From Pyronema omphalodes (Eukaryota > Ascomycota > Pezizomycetes > Pezizales > Pyronemataceae): DNA of 64,000 nucleotides. Every line of letters starts with the position of its first letter. Positions within the stretch are counted from its first letter, which is position 1. Shown in pieces: positions 34,321 to 45,897 of the stretch. Under the pieces are notes generated by a model that made no database searches, had not been told where the DNA came from, and worked only from the letters and a program-made list of their open reading frames with translations. The DNA is taken from NCBI GenBank assembly GCA_024516155.1, contig JAJJXM010000023.1, forward strand, positions 62,001 through 126,000. Reading direction: 5' to 3'. Both the position numbers and the translations under genes were made by a program.

Positions 34321-37300
34321 TATCTCTTGTCTCTTGTCTCTTGACTGATCCTGAATCTCTATTCTATGTCTTCTATTTCTTCCGTTCATTCTACCACCAT
34401 ACAGCCTGAGATCTGGATTCCGGGTCTCTAATACGACTAATCCGCTCGCGTATATCTAGTAGCATATATAGGAAATAGAAGAAGGTTATGGTTGGGTGGT
34501 GAGTTGATGTATAGTTGAATGATTGGATAATTGGATTGTTGAAGTGATGGTATGTAGTTGTAGTATTTAACCCCGGCTGCGATATGTAGCATCACCGGTA
34601 TCATCACCAGAACCAGGTACTATCCATCGCACACAGCCCATCGCACACAGCCCACAGCCCACCGCCCACCATCCACCGCGCTGTACTGTAGTGGGTTATG
34701 TACATATATCATTGAAATATAAAATGCGGGGTTAGGAAATGCGGGGTTTACATATGGCGGGGTTTACATATGGTGGGGTTTACCTATAGCGAAGGATGGT
34801 GGGTGGTGGGTAGTTAATATATAAGTCATGGCAAAATGATTCCTATGAAATTCCTACTTACTGCTGAGCTTTCTGTTATAGTAGGCTTAAGATATTTTTG
34901 TTTTGTTATTGTTTTTGTTATTACTGTTATTACTGTCATTATTGTTACGAAGATATATTATTTACTGCAGCTATATGTAGCCCGACATATAGCGACATAT
35001 CGTGGTATTTATTTTCCTTCTAGCCGTTCGCTGGATATCTATTTTCCATCAGTATTTCCATCAGTATTCCTATCAGTAAAGTGATATTACTAATCCATAC
35101 AGTAGTCCTCGAAAATCTCAAAACTTTTGTTACATATGTAGGTCTATTTATTTTTTTATTATTATTCTCGTTTTTAAATATAATAAATAGGTGATCAATC
35201 AATGATGGGTTTCTTGTATGTATATTTATAAAGTTTATGCTTGCAAATATTCTAATTGTTTGTTTGTTATTTATTTTTATTTCGTTTTTTTGTTTTGTTT
35301 TTATCTTTTTTTTTTTATTATTTTATTTTATTTTTTTTTTTGTTTTGTTTCTTTGTTTTAAAATTATCATATCTATTTTTTTTTCGATACAGTATAATAC
35401 ATACAATATCTCTACACCATACTATTACTATATCACATCCGGGTTTGGTGTTCTAGATCCTTTGTTTCTGCGGTTTGCATATGCCGATATATCCTGAGCT
35501 TCTCCGCGGGATCAGAAGAAAGTGCTGTGTGCTGTGCTGTGGTGGTGTATGCTGTGTGGAGAGGAAGGAAGTAAGGAAGAAAGGAAGGAAGTAAGGCAGT
35601 AAGAAAGGAAGGAAGTAGGGATGGAAGGAAATGAAGGAAGGAAGGAATTCAATATAAACCATATCGGTGATTTATGTTGTGTTATGCTTGTTTGTGTTGC
35701 GCTGCACTGAAACCGTGTATCTTCGCAACCCTATATCCCCGCAACACCTACCACTACCATATCCCCGCAGGCTTACATCCCTACATCCACGCAACCCCTA
35801 TCACTACCACATCCCCGCAACCCCTATCAACTACCATATCCCCGCAACCTTCTACCACCCAGTAATGCACCATACGATGACGTACGCATCCAACTTAATC
35901 CAATCCAACCTAACCTAACCCATACAAACCACAAACCACAAACCAGAAACCCCAAAGCGGCAAACGGGAGATATAGAAAGACATAAACTCACCGACAGTT
36001 CGGAGGTTTTACATGTGCTTTAAATCTCGAAGCATTCACCCCCCTCTCTCTGTCAATCGATAGAGTCTAGAGTCCGTTAAAGAGATACATAGAGGGATAA
36101 GTTCATTTGTATACAACCAAAGAAGCCTAAACTCATACATATATATACAAGCCATCACCCATAACTTACCAGTCCTATGAGGCTATGCAGATCGATTTAT
36201 ATAAGATAAGTAAACCCTCAGAATCTTCAATCTCTGAAGCTGCATCTCGGTCAATGTATTATATTCAAAAATAAATGTAGCTATAGTTACATATAATAGA
36301 ATCTTCGATGGTCTTTATTTTTTCTTTTTTCTCGTTCCTTTTATTGTATGGTATTATCCTTTCATTTTTTTTATCAACAGAAGCATCTACGTAAAGCATG
36401 CATATGGAATATATATGGAATTTGATCTCCACATCTCGTGCGTGGTGATCATGGCAAGATTTGGTTAGGGATTTGGAGTCGCAGGTATGCTAAATATGTG
36501 GAGTCTTTTCACTACAGAAGGTAGGGAGGAGTTTTATGTGATTGGATTGAGTTTTAGATCCACGGTTGACCGTTGAACGTTGGGTTGTGTATGTACATAT
36601 GTAGGTTTCACATATACCCCCACGCATGCTACACCCCCTAAAGATTGTAAGAGATCTTGGGAAGTATATGTCAAACGCTATCGACGCTGTAAGTATATAC
36701 ATAGCAAGAAAGTGGAATATGAAAGTCAGAAAATAAGTTGGAATGGTTCAATCTAGCGAGGTGTGAGAAAGGACAGGGAGAGACAGACGGTTCTATTGTA
36801 GATAATGATGACGATACACAGAGAGGAAGCATTATATATAGTAGAAAAGTCGGCTAGTCTCATCCTCCTGATCAAACCCTGTTTGGTGTCCCACTTGGTC
36901 CCCTTCAAGGTTCGGCTTGAGCGAACTCGAGGACCTTGTTACGACAAGCTGGATTGCCTATTCACGGCAATCTTCCAACACGAGGTGTATCAATATAAAG
37001 TGAACTAATGTTCACACACAATCTACATATTAATTTCTCTTCCCCATGAATCGAGAATCAAGTCAAGACTCAACTATCTAGTACACGATGAGCGGACGAC
37101 AGAAGAAAAGTCAAGTGCAGCCAGCACGGCAAGGTTAGCGCGTCTTCAACATTTTTTTTTTTTTTTTTTTTTTTTTTCAAAAAAAAGGTCAGCCGTTTCG
37201 TCATTCCGTCATGGCTTACTAGCTTATATATAGCTGGAGATATGTATGGTTCACCACAGATCCTTCATCTTACATATGCATACATATACATATCTAGGTG

Positions 37301-39834
37301 CAGAAAATACCCTTTTTTATGGGTCACCTGATTATAGCAGGTGAAGAAGTATGGTGTATGTACATATATGGTGGGATGAACTAAGACTTTAAGACTCTAT
37401 GTAAGAGTCATTACGCATTATAGTGCTAACCCCTAAACCTCGAAGGAATAACACGAGATGTACATACCAGCAGTAGCGATATACTATTTCTACTATTGGC
37501 TTGTATATAATTCAAAGAGTATGAAGTGAAGAAAGACTGAAAAAGCCTTAATATGCACCCGCCTAGACACCTAGACACCTGGAAACCTTACTCTGCTCTG
37601 CTCTAAAATCAATAGCCAGCTCGTCGGCTACAGGCGATGATATACTATACCGAAAAGAACTAGCTAGGGTTCCTTTGAAGCTTTTCTGGACCCTGTGATC
37701 TCTGTTGTGGTAATGATCTTCATACCCGGCGCCACACTTTAGAGTTTTTATGTACAACTTTTACTATTGTACCCCCTGTAGCTCCGGCTTACCTGTCCAC
37801 GCACACTCTCCTCAGCTACCCTGGTTAGAGCCTTAAATATGTACCGGTGGGAGTATGGTGTTATGGTGCCACATATGTACAAGTAAGCAGAGAACGTGAT
37901 CGCGGAATGACGACACTTCTGCAGAAAGCTTAAGGATAAATAATGGATTTATGGGTCCATAACTTCTTGGCAACTAGGAAGATGTGAGCTTGATTTCCTT
38001 CCCAAGTCTTTCATGGCTTGGTTTTTCGGGAGTTTAATCAAACTTAATTTCTAAATTCTCTACATAGTTGTGCTCATGATCTTCATCCGTCGTTACAGGA
38101 CGGCCGGGAAAATCAATCATACGTATATAGCTTATCTATAACTTTAACTTGGTTGCTTTTGCTAGCTAAAGCCTATCGAGATGGTTGATTCATAGCGACG
38201 GAAACTATCGGGGGAATCGGGGGATCGGTGTAACCCGACATACAAAGCACGGGTTAAAAGATAATCTAAAGGAAGCTCGGCGATATGATTTATCTACAAT
38301 TCCGAATTTTTATTAAGGCCTTGATAGGGATTCCAAGGATTCATCCTGATAAGCTTTATAGATTGGATATTATGAAAAATCTTGTATGGTACTGTTTATA
38401 AAACCAACTCATAAATACCCGAAAAATTACATTACAAAAAGAATACACACTGAAATAATTATCGTCATCATCATTAGTGATATACAACAATGTAGCTAAC
38501 AACAGCTCCCAGCTCCTAGCTCCCAGCTCCCTGAGCTCACCTCAACCGAAACTCCGATGACCGACCGTAAGCTGACCATGATGAGAGCACACGACACCTA
38601 CAAAAATGACTTAAAACAGTAGTTACCTATGTACTAAAACATGGCTTTGTGGCTTTCATTCCACGCAGTCGCCGTCTTCTGGTACCATAGGATACCGGGA
38701 AAAGTTCCACGACCTTCCGCTTCAACTTTCTAGCTAACTAGTTATCGTCCAAGCTTTGCCGCAGCAGTCCATCAACGCGGGGTACGATGGATGTAGAAGG
38801 TATGTAGCCTAAAAGAGTATGTACATATGACGAATCGGGTGCAGGGTGTTAGGGGTGTTGAGGGGATGGGGAGGAGGGGAAGCCGATGGGTGGCACAGTA
38901 CAGCTGCAGCTTCGAGCTTGGAGCTGGAAAAACCCGGGACCGGGATGATTACCCCACACGACGCTAAAGAAGCTCCCATTGGCCAAGCTAGGCGATTTCC
39001 GGAGCTTGGTGAAACATTGAAATCTCAGATCTTGAACACTTTGGTGCTTGTTTTTTTTCTGGTGGTTGATTTGTTGAAATTATGTATGGGTTGCAAATCA
39101 CGTGGCGAGAGTTTTTAAGAGGGAGGAGATGAGGAAGAGGGATGGTGTTATGTGAGCCATAACCTTGGTCAAGGTCACGTGATAATGAATCATGGTGTAT
39201 AACTCGATGCTGGTTTTAATGAGTACAGGCTATATGATTTGTCTGGTCAAGCATGACTTGTATTAGATAAATACGTAATGATTGAAAAAGAATGGATAGG
39301 AACGAATAGCTGGAGAACTTCGTGTAAGGCTATGTAGCAGGATGGCCCAGCCCCGTAGCTCTTATAAAGAACAACGGACTCTTCCTCTTGTTAGACCGTG
39401 GTGAAGTTATGCGCTTGTGGCAGTGAGTTTTGGTCAGTCTGCGCTCACGGCTGGTGCCTAGATTCCAAAGGAGAAAAGAGCGGAGGTAGGTAAGGGCAAT
39501 GGTAAGATGATTATGGCAACGCTGTTTCTTTGTATTGACTGTACAAGTTTCCACCCAAAGTAGAGGCAAATAAAATTGATCCTCTTTTGATATAGTCGCC
39601 AGAATGTAAGCCCAATAAATAAAGTTCAGAAACTTAAGTGTAAAGCGAGGACAGGAATGCACAAAACATGAATTCCACGACACAAAAAAAAAGTGAACCA
39701 AAGCAAAAGAAAGAAAACCAATAAACATACACAAACATACACAAACACAACAAAAACACTCTCTCCACAAAACACGCGACATTTGCTTCATAGATCCGGT
39801 ATCCGTGGCCACCATTGGATTGATTTGATATGAT
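34321..39834. other. Gene desert
   Basis: AT-rich with (AT)n near 34289-34305, T-rich DNA at 35280-35380, GGAAGGAAGTAA purine repeats (35560-35645), CATATCCCCGCAACC repeats (35735-35850) and a run of 26 T at 37152-37177. Open frames stay below 90 codons except a hydrophobic 161-codon minus frame at 39330-39815 that shows no domain. I see no gene. Confidence 0.5.
37152..37177. repeat. T-run of 26
   Basis: Uninterrupted run of 26 T, then C and A9, so the site reads as an A/T inverted repeat. Confidence 0.95.
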
Positions 39835-40590
39835 TTTCATCATACACTTACCGAGGCCACGCTAAGAAAAACTCAAAAATCCCGTCCTGGTGACCAAGGT
39901 CACCTAGCGAGGCCCCCTATCTGTGGCCACCCTCGAAACGGTCATGTCAAGGGGCCTATCACTACGACGAGTGACCACTTTAGCCAAACTTATTACAACG
40001 GTCGTCCATCTAACGATCTATAAAGGCAAACCGTCGGTAGACGGGGCCACTCTTGGCGCATATGTGCCACGTAATCATATACTACAGAGAGCAACTATCC
40101 GTCTTCATTATCTTCTGTATTTATATTTAAACTGGTAAAGACACAGACATCGCTCGAGATCGAGGTGTTATATCTAAAATCACAGGGAATATTTGCGTAC
40201 ACCCCATGAAGCTCAATGAAAGCGTTAATAAACGGGCCTCCAGCTATCAGATATCGTCAACGACATCCAGACGTTCTAATATGACGACATTACTCCTCGA
40301 TTTGTCCCGTGAAACGTTAACACTAGCTAGCCTCTTTTTCTTATCTGTATTCGTGTTCCTCAGTGCACCTGGCCACCTCCTCATATTTCTTTAACGCTAC
40401 GCCTACCCTCAATTTCGAAGAAAAAACTGAAATGGCCGATTATTCCTACACCTTACGTTTGCGACCTCTAAAAACTACGTAAAAGCTCCCATTACTGACC
40501 TTACCCCGCGCACAGGCAATGAGCCTCAGCTTCGGATTGTCGATGTGCATTGTGCTGCACCCCTCAACTGAGACGACAGCTATGCGACCA
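39835..40590 (+). pseudogene. Decayed copy of the RCC1-like gene 5' region
   Basis: Aligns collinearly with 12553-13200, the upstream region and first exons of the RCC1-like gene. The likely first exon starts at 40433 (MADYSYTLRLRPL). A short intron follows (GTAAAAGC...CGCACAG with a CTGAC branch-like site), then NEPQLRIVDVHCAAPLN and a TGA; the 13-kb copy reads NELKLRIVNYAGWQAA at this point. Divergence is high, so this duplication is old. The rest of the gene is not here; a middle piece appears at 41.84 kb. Confidence 0.65.
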
Positions 40591-40701
40591 TCCCGACGAG
40601 CAAAGGACTTGAACCCCCCGGAGCTGGACATTGTACAATAATATGTAGGTGTAACGGCGGACTAGAGCGGGGCGGACCACGGAACTCGCGGGCTGGGCGG
40701 C

Positions 40702-40850
40702 GAGTGATGAGTGATGAGTGATGAGTGATGAGTGATGAGTGATGAGTGATGAGTGATGAGTGATGAGTGATGAGTGATGAGTGATGAGTGATGAGTGATG
40801 AGTGATGAGTGATGAGTGATGAGTGATGAGTGATGAGTGATGAGTGATGA
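40702..40850. repeat. (GTGATGA)21 heptanucleotide array
   Basis: About 21 essentially perfect head-to-tail copies of the 7-bp unit. Because 7 is not a multiple of 3, every reading frame of the minus strand reads the same seven-residue string (LITHHSS), giving three overlapping long open frames that are artefacts. The array sits inside the decayed RCC1-type copy. Confidence 0.95.
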
Positions 40851-41007
40851 TCGGGGCAAAAACGAGACGAGGACGGAGACGGGCAAGGCGGAGAAGGCGT
40901 GTCTTGTAACTGTTGATTGTATTGATACAATATGTTGCATGAAAATCCATCTACAAGACAAATTTCCTACTACTTATACTTTTTTCCCTATAGTATGAAT
41001 TTCCCCG

Positions 41008-41360
41008 AACTTAAGATTTCACCGCCCTATCTCTTCCTCCTCGTCGTCATTCCTCGGAATCTTCTTCTTGCTTCTACTCTAGCCTTTTAACTTTCCATTC
41101 TCTGTATCTCGTCCTCTTGTCCTCCATTTCCTCATTCCTCCTAATCTTCCATCCTAGCCCTCCGTTCCTTTCCTTATCCTCCTTAACCTTCTCCTAACTC
41201 CTCCGCTCATTCCTTACTCCCTCATCCTAACCCTCCGTTCCCTCGTTCATATTTCTCCATGCACATATCCCTCATTCCCTCGTCCTTACCTAGCTCATCC
41301 TCATTCCTAATTTCCTTCCCGGATACTCCTCGTCCTCTGCTTCTTTCCTTATCCTTATTG
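41008..41360. repeat. C/T-rich tract
   Basis: About 350 bases dominated by CTCCTC, CATTCCT and TCCTTATCC words on the + strand. No coding potential. It separates the (GTGATGA)n array from the tRNA-like hairpin region. Confidence 0.7.
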
Positions 41361-41421
41361 TCTTTTGTTTTTTATTTTATTGTTCATTATATGTCATTTT
41401 CGTTGGGCCGTGACGGTAGTG

Positions 41422-41498
41422 GAGCAGCCTCAGTAGTGTATTAGTGTAATTCCCTGCATTGCACAAGAAAGTTAACGGGTTTAGATCCCGTGTTGTTC
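41422..41498 (+). ncRNA. tRNA-like element, possible SINE head
   Basis: ACGGG (41475-41479), a 7-base loop TTTAGAT and CCCGT (41487-41491) form a perfect T-arm-shaped hairpin. The next seven bases, GTTGTTC, can pair with GAGCAGC at 41422-41428 (five Watson-Crick pairs, two G.T), giving an acceptor-like stem at about tRNA spacing. No D arm or anticodon arm folds, and the T loop departs from TTCRANY at two bases. It is therefore not a working tRNA gene. It may be a decayed tRNA or the head of a tRNA-derived SINE whose body continues to about 41830 (ACCAGGGTTTAC, ACCTGGTGCCCAGG, then ATTAGT repeats). Confidence 0.3.
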
Positions 41499-41835
41499 CC
41501 ACAGGTGTCCTTGGTTACCAGGGTTTACTCTTCAAAAGGAGTTTTACCTGGTGCCCAGGATAAGCAGTCACTCTCTGTTGTGAAAGGGTACTTGACATGT
41601 GTCAAGGGTGACCCCGCTTACCTAATTCATATCTCCTTAGGTGTAGACAAGCGTTGGAATGAATTTGGGAAATTTAATATTAGTATTAGTATTACGACTG
41701 TCATAACCTTGCAGTTGAATACAGGAATATAGATTAGTATTACAATAATATATAGAACCCACCGTAACCATACGGTTGGATGGGAATTTGATAAAATAAA
41801 TAAATATATAAACCGCAGGTATATCACGTGATATA

Positions 41836-42003
41836 CACGCAACTGGTCAACATTGTTGCACCTAAGGTGAGTACGAAGATTGATAGAGTCGAAGGCAGGT
41901 TTCGGGAGTCTACCACCTTTCACAGCAAGGGTCTTGTGTACCTATTGAATGACATCACGAGCTAATTCAATCGTTACATTGGCCACCCTTTCAACCCAAA
42001 AAC
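41836..42003 (+). pseudogene. Decayed middle piece of an RCC1-like gene
   Basis: Aligns with 14369-14530 of the RCC1-like gene. Translation reads QLVNIVAPKVSTKIDRVEGR, then FHSKGLVYLLNDITS, a TAG stop, and FNRYIGHPF; the 14-kb gene reads QLVNIVAPRGSPKIDRVEGK, FNSNGLVYLLNDEN and FDRYIGHRSF. It lies downstream of, and in the same orientation as, the decayed 5' piece at 39.8-40.6 kb, so both probably come from one old gene copy since split by insertions. Confidence 0.85.
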
Positions 42004-43600
42004 CCCACAAGCACAGCCATCATACACAGACTTGATCGTCTACTTTTTTTTTCGTCTATCTAGAAATCTTCCAATAACAAACAACAAGTCGATTAATTGC
42101 CTCTGGAATGGGTGTCGAGGATGTATCATGTAGGCATACCATGTTGAGTACACATAATATATAATGCATAATGAAGTATAAAATAATGGATGTCATCTTA
42201 AATTTTAATATTAAAACCCGCACTTAAAGCCCAATAATCCGTACCCAAATATATTGGCAAGTCAATTCCGCAATGGCTTCCTGGATAGTTTAGGCTATGC
42301 CCACTGGCCAGCTGTATACTAGCTTCCAGACCATACAGAATTGCAATATGTATGAGTGCTTCGTCGATTTAGACGGTTCGCATGATATTCCATGACTGAG
42401 CCAAGCGGGCTAAAATTTGGGCAAGTGTCTCCGCATGTTTGATGCCCAAAGTACTATCTGATGTACTATATTCCACACGCTCCACACCAAACAATTGCAG
42501 CCAATTCCACCCAATACTACTGTAGTTCCTTCTTTAGCTGTATTATGGTTCTTCGTGAGTTTCATCAGCTGGTTGTTTTCTAACAAAAACCCCAGCCATA
42601 CTGTTTATAACCCGACTCACAATTCCAAGCTAAAAATTGCTCTGATAGCAAGTACTGGAGTAGAGTATCAGTATCCGTTCATTTCATGAAGCCTTGACGT
42701 GTCCGTATGGTAGTTAGAATTTTTTATTGTAGCTGATATGGGGCATTGAATTGTTAAACAATCACCACGAAAGGGGAATCACAGAGACTATCCAGATGTC
42801 TGAAGCTGGTTATCAACGATAATAGTTGTGAAAGTGTAAGAGTCTATAGTGATGGAGGACAAATGGTGATGTTGCTAGTGATGAAGCTTTTATGGCCCCT
42901 TATTTCGGCAAAAGGTGTTTTGGGAGTTACTTGATTACTGGCTAATCCACGGTAGCAGAATGCGGGTCTGCTTGATGATCCGGGATCCAGGTAGCCTCAC
43001 AAAAGATCACTTTTCATCGTGGTGAGTAATTTTCATATGAATTCTCTTGTATGTGCATGAAGCTTGCTAGAAACATAAAAAGTTGGCCATCAATTACTAG
43101 CAATTGAAGAGGGTAAAGCATGCAAAGCATAGCATCGAGTAACGTCTTCCTTTCATTGCCTACCAGGCATATAGGGGTATAACAATGCGTTTTTGACGCC
43201 ATCATTACAATTTACGCGTCTAAACCCAAAGCATCACATATCGTAGCAAAACCTTTTAGACTCAATTTTATATTCCTTTAAGGCAATTGTAACCACCCTA
43301 CCATGTAAGCTTTGCTCAAGGAACTCAAACCTTGACTTTAAACATGTAAGGCCATATTATTCGCGATATGCAAAAAACATATCCTAGGCACATAAAATTT
43401 GTGGATTATATTGACGTAGGAGGTTTGGGGATCCAGATCAGCGTAAGATTGAATAAATAAGCTGCGATTCAGAACCAATGGCTTCCATATCCTGGGGTCT
43501 CACGAGTAAGATATCCATGGCTGTATTCTATAGTTGAAGACTCGAAGTTCACCAATCGGATTGTCTCTGATCCTTTTTTTACAGCTCTATATCTGAGGAT
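42004..43600. other. No gene recognised
   Basis: Mixed-composition DNA with short frames only. It may contain more remains of the RCC1-type copy, but I could align nothing beyond about 42003. Confidence 0.5.
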
Positions 43601-43616
43601 GGCCTGGCTGGTGACA

Positions 43617-44149
43617 TTAGCTATTACGTGGGTTGAGGGAACCACGTCGTATGGTCAGGCGCTCCTGGTTTTGCCATTTGGTAAGGTTATTCATCTTCCG
43701 GGATACTTTGATACCTTGAAATCCATCGAACCGTAATAATATCTCTGAGATCGATAATATTGTATGTTTTTGTTGCCGAGAATTGAGCTGACCAGGTAAT
43801 AGCCCAGACCCATAGCGCTTAAGGCACAGCGCAGTAATGCTGACTGAGTATCCGCAAATACTGTGTAATGGTAATCTGATGTAAGCCAGGATGATCAAAT
43901 ACGTCCTTCTTACAAGAAAGATGAAAAGCAGCTCTACCCAGACCATGGATGCCTTTATACAGCGCTGTAGCCAATATCGATTTTATCGTAATGAAATTCA
44001 TTGATCCATGCTGTCTTCCCCCCGTCTTCCCATGCCAGCACGGCTGTTAAAATAGCGTCTAGTAGTCTCTCCAGCGTCAAGGCGCCTTGAAAGGTGCTGC
44101 CCGTCGGATTCCATGTTGTTTCTGCCTCACACTGGCTGAGCAGAGACAT
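43617..44149 (-). pseudogene. Protein-like broken frames, unrecognised
   Basis: Adjoining minus-strand frames look like one damaged coding stretch. The first reads SLLSQCEAETTWNPTG, then GALTLERLLDAILTAVLAWE and WINEFHYDKIDIGY. After a one-base shift near 43985 it continues YKGIHGLGRAAFHLSCKKDV. I do not know the family. Composition and continuity across the shift are the only support. Confidence 0.25.
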
Positions 44150-44534
44150 TTACAATAAGCAGGGAAGATCCTGTCGAAAGACGAACCGTTTGATTATAAA
44201 TATATTTGAAACATCAAAGCGTACCCAGTACCACACGATGAATTTCTAAATGAAATTAAATAGGGGGAACAGGGAGAACGGAGAGGGTAGTGTAGGCATG
44301 ACAAGGGGACTTTTTCTTCTGGTTTTTGAGTTTGGTTTTGCTTTGCTTCTGGTTTTTCTTTTTGCTTTCTGCATTCGCGGAGAAAATAAAGGCGGGAACA
44401 TAAGATTTACTAGGGCTGGTTGAGGGAGGAGGAAGGGGGGGAACACCCGGCGAGGTGGCCTTCAAGCACACAGGGCTCTCGGAACCGATGACTCGAGATG
44501 GATTATGAAACCGATATACAGATTAGGGGGGCTA

Positions 44535-44705
44535 TTACCCTGCCACCGAAGACCGTTCTGGAACGAAACCCAGCGGACAGACGGGGTAACAGCTGGTAGT
44601 CCGAGTTTGTAATTGATGAGTAGCCTCAACCACAACCTTAGAGTTGCAAGCGAGTATGAGGAGATAAAATCCAATAATAATAGCCAACTGGAATTGCCGT
44701 CCCAT
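44535..44705 (-). CDS. Candidate small secreted protein, 56 residues
   Basis: The ATG at 44705 opens MGRQFQLAIIIGFYLLILAC, a hydrophobic core typical of a signal peptide or anchor, followed by THQLQTRTTSCYPVCPLGF and a stop. Two cysteines follow the presumed cleavage zone. It could be a small secreted protein, the start of a longer spliced gene, or chance; fragments with Lys-rich frames lie just downstream (44256-44471). No homologue is recognised. Confidence 0.25.
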   Translation of the reverse strand: MGRQFQLAIIIGFYLLILACNSKVVVEATHQLQTRTTSCYPVCPLGFVPERSSVAG

Positions 44706-45597
44706 CACTCTTCTACACCATGAAGGATGGTAATTTGTACAATAGTTATTTACACATTTCATGCGTTTACCAGGGATCTGACGAGAAGCTGATTTTGCAA
44801 ACCTTCTACTGGTGGATGAGGGAATTGAGGGTAGAGCTCAGAAAGACTCCCGGGCACCAGGTAGCTTTCCATTTCTAGTGTATCAGATTTCTGGCATTGA
44901 GAAGGCTGGGAAAGGGATATATAACAGGTGACTACCATGCACTGTGGCGAATATTTTGGTTCTTTCACCTCCAGCATGCATGGACTAGTCAAATTGCACC
45001 GCATTTGCGGCAGTTCATTCGACGCATAATAAAGAGACCTACCGGAAATTCGATGCTATATTGGAGACCGATCTTCCTGTTGTGAGCCAGGAAAAGTCAT
45101 CCTCAATGAAGAAGCTGGGTGCAGAATCGAGCTAACTGTAGACGTGCTGATGAGGGACATGTACATATGCCGCAAAACAATAATGGACGCCGATCAGCCC
45201 TGGGAAAGACCTCTTATGGCCGTTATGTTTTGCCCTTTCCATCGATCAACTAATATATAGACCCCATAATCTATAATGAAGTAAAACCCATTCAACGGTG
45301 ATGTGCGAGTGATAGTGGGTGGACGGGCGTCAAGCAAATACCGATCAGGGTATTTTAAGCAGTGAGAGTGAGAATAAAGAACTAAGGATTGAGATACCAA
45401 CAACTTTTATTCTGTTATAATTCTCTTTTGTTGCTGGGAGAAGGAAAGGTACTCATAACTGAGATCTCTATCGGCAAGCAATATCCCAATCCGTTCAAAT
45501 GTGGCGAAGAAAGTATAGGCAAAAAGGAAAGAAGAAAAGATGCAGTGTCGGGTGCTATCAAACAAAGAAGTAAAAATATCATGCAAACAGACTAATA

Positions 45598-45897
45598 TTA
45601 TCCGGTGTACAAAGAAGTGCAAATACAACGAACCCTGCATATATCAAACTTATCTCCGGTTCCAGCAAACAATAGGTATTCGTCAATACCAAGCTTTCTG
45701 GTCTTATTTGCCTGAAAACCCGGAGCAACCCTCAGGAAAATGACCACATCATCTATACAGAACAGAAAGCGTCGGTAACATGCGTTCCTGTCCATACCTA
45801 TTGGACATATTATCAACCAGAATTCGACTGTATCTAAGGCGCTTGTCCGACCACGATGATAAATACACCAGCCGTTACTGATGGAGGCCTCAGACAA
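45598..45897 (-). pseudogene. Possible PTH11/rhodopsin-like receptor fragment
   Basis: The frame contains DDVVIFLRVAPGFQANKTRK followed by LGIDEYLLFAG. The pattern hydrophobic helix, FLRV, basic stretch, then LGIDEYLLFAG is like the first transmembrane helix and following loop of fungal rhodopsin-domain (PTH11-like) membrane proteins, whose usual signature is R..R...LG.DDYL. The rest of a seven-helix protein is not readable here, so at best this is a remnant. Resemblance is short and the call is weak. Confidence 0.25.

Noticed and set aside
39330..39815. 161-codon minus frame with hydrophobic stretches
   Set aside because: Cys/Phe/Val runs come from ACAAACACA-type repeats; no domain, start context or splice sites.
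40564..40961. Three overlapping minus frames of 99-128 codons rich in LITHHSS
   Set aside because: Produced by the 7-bp array, which repeats the same peptide in every frame.
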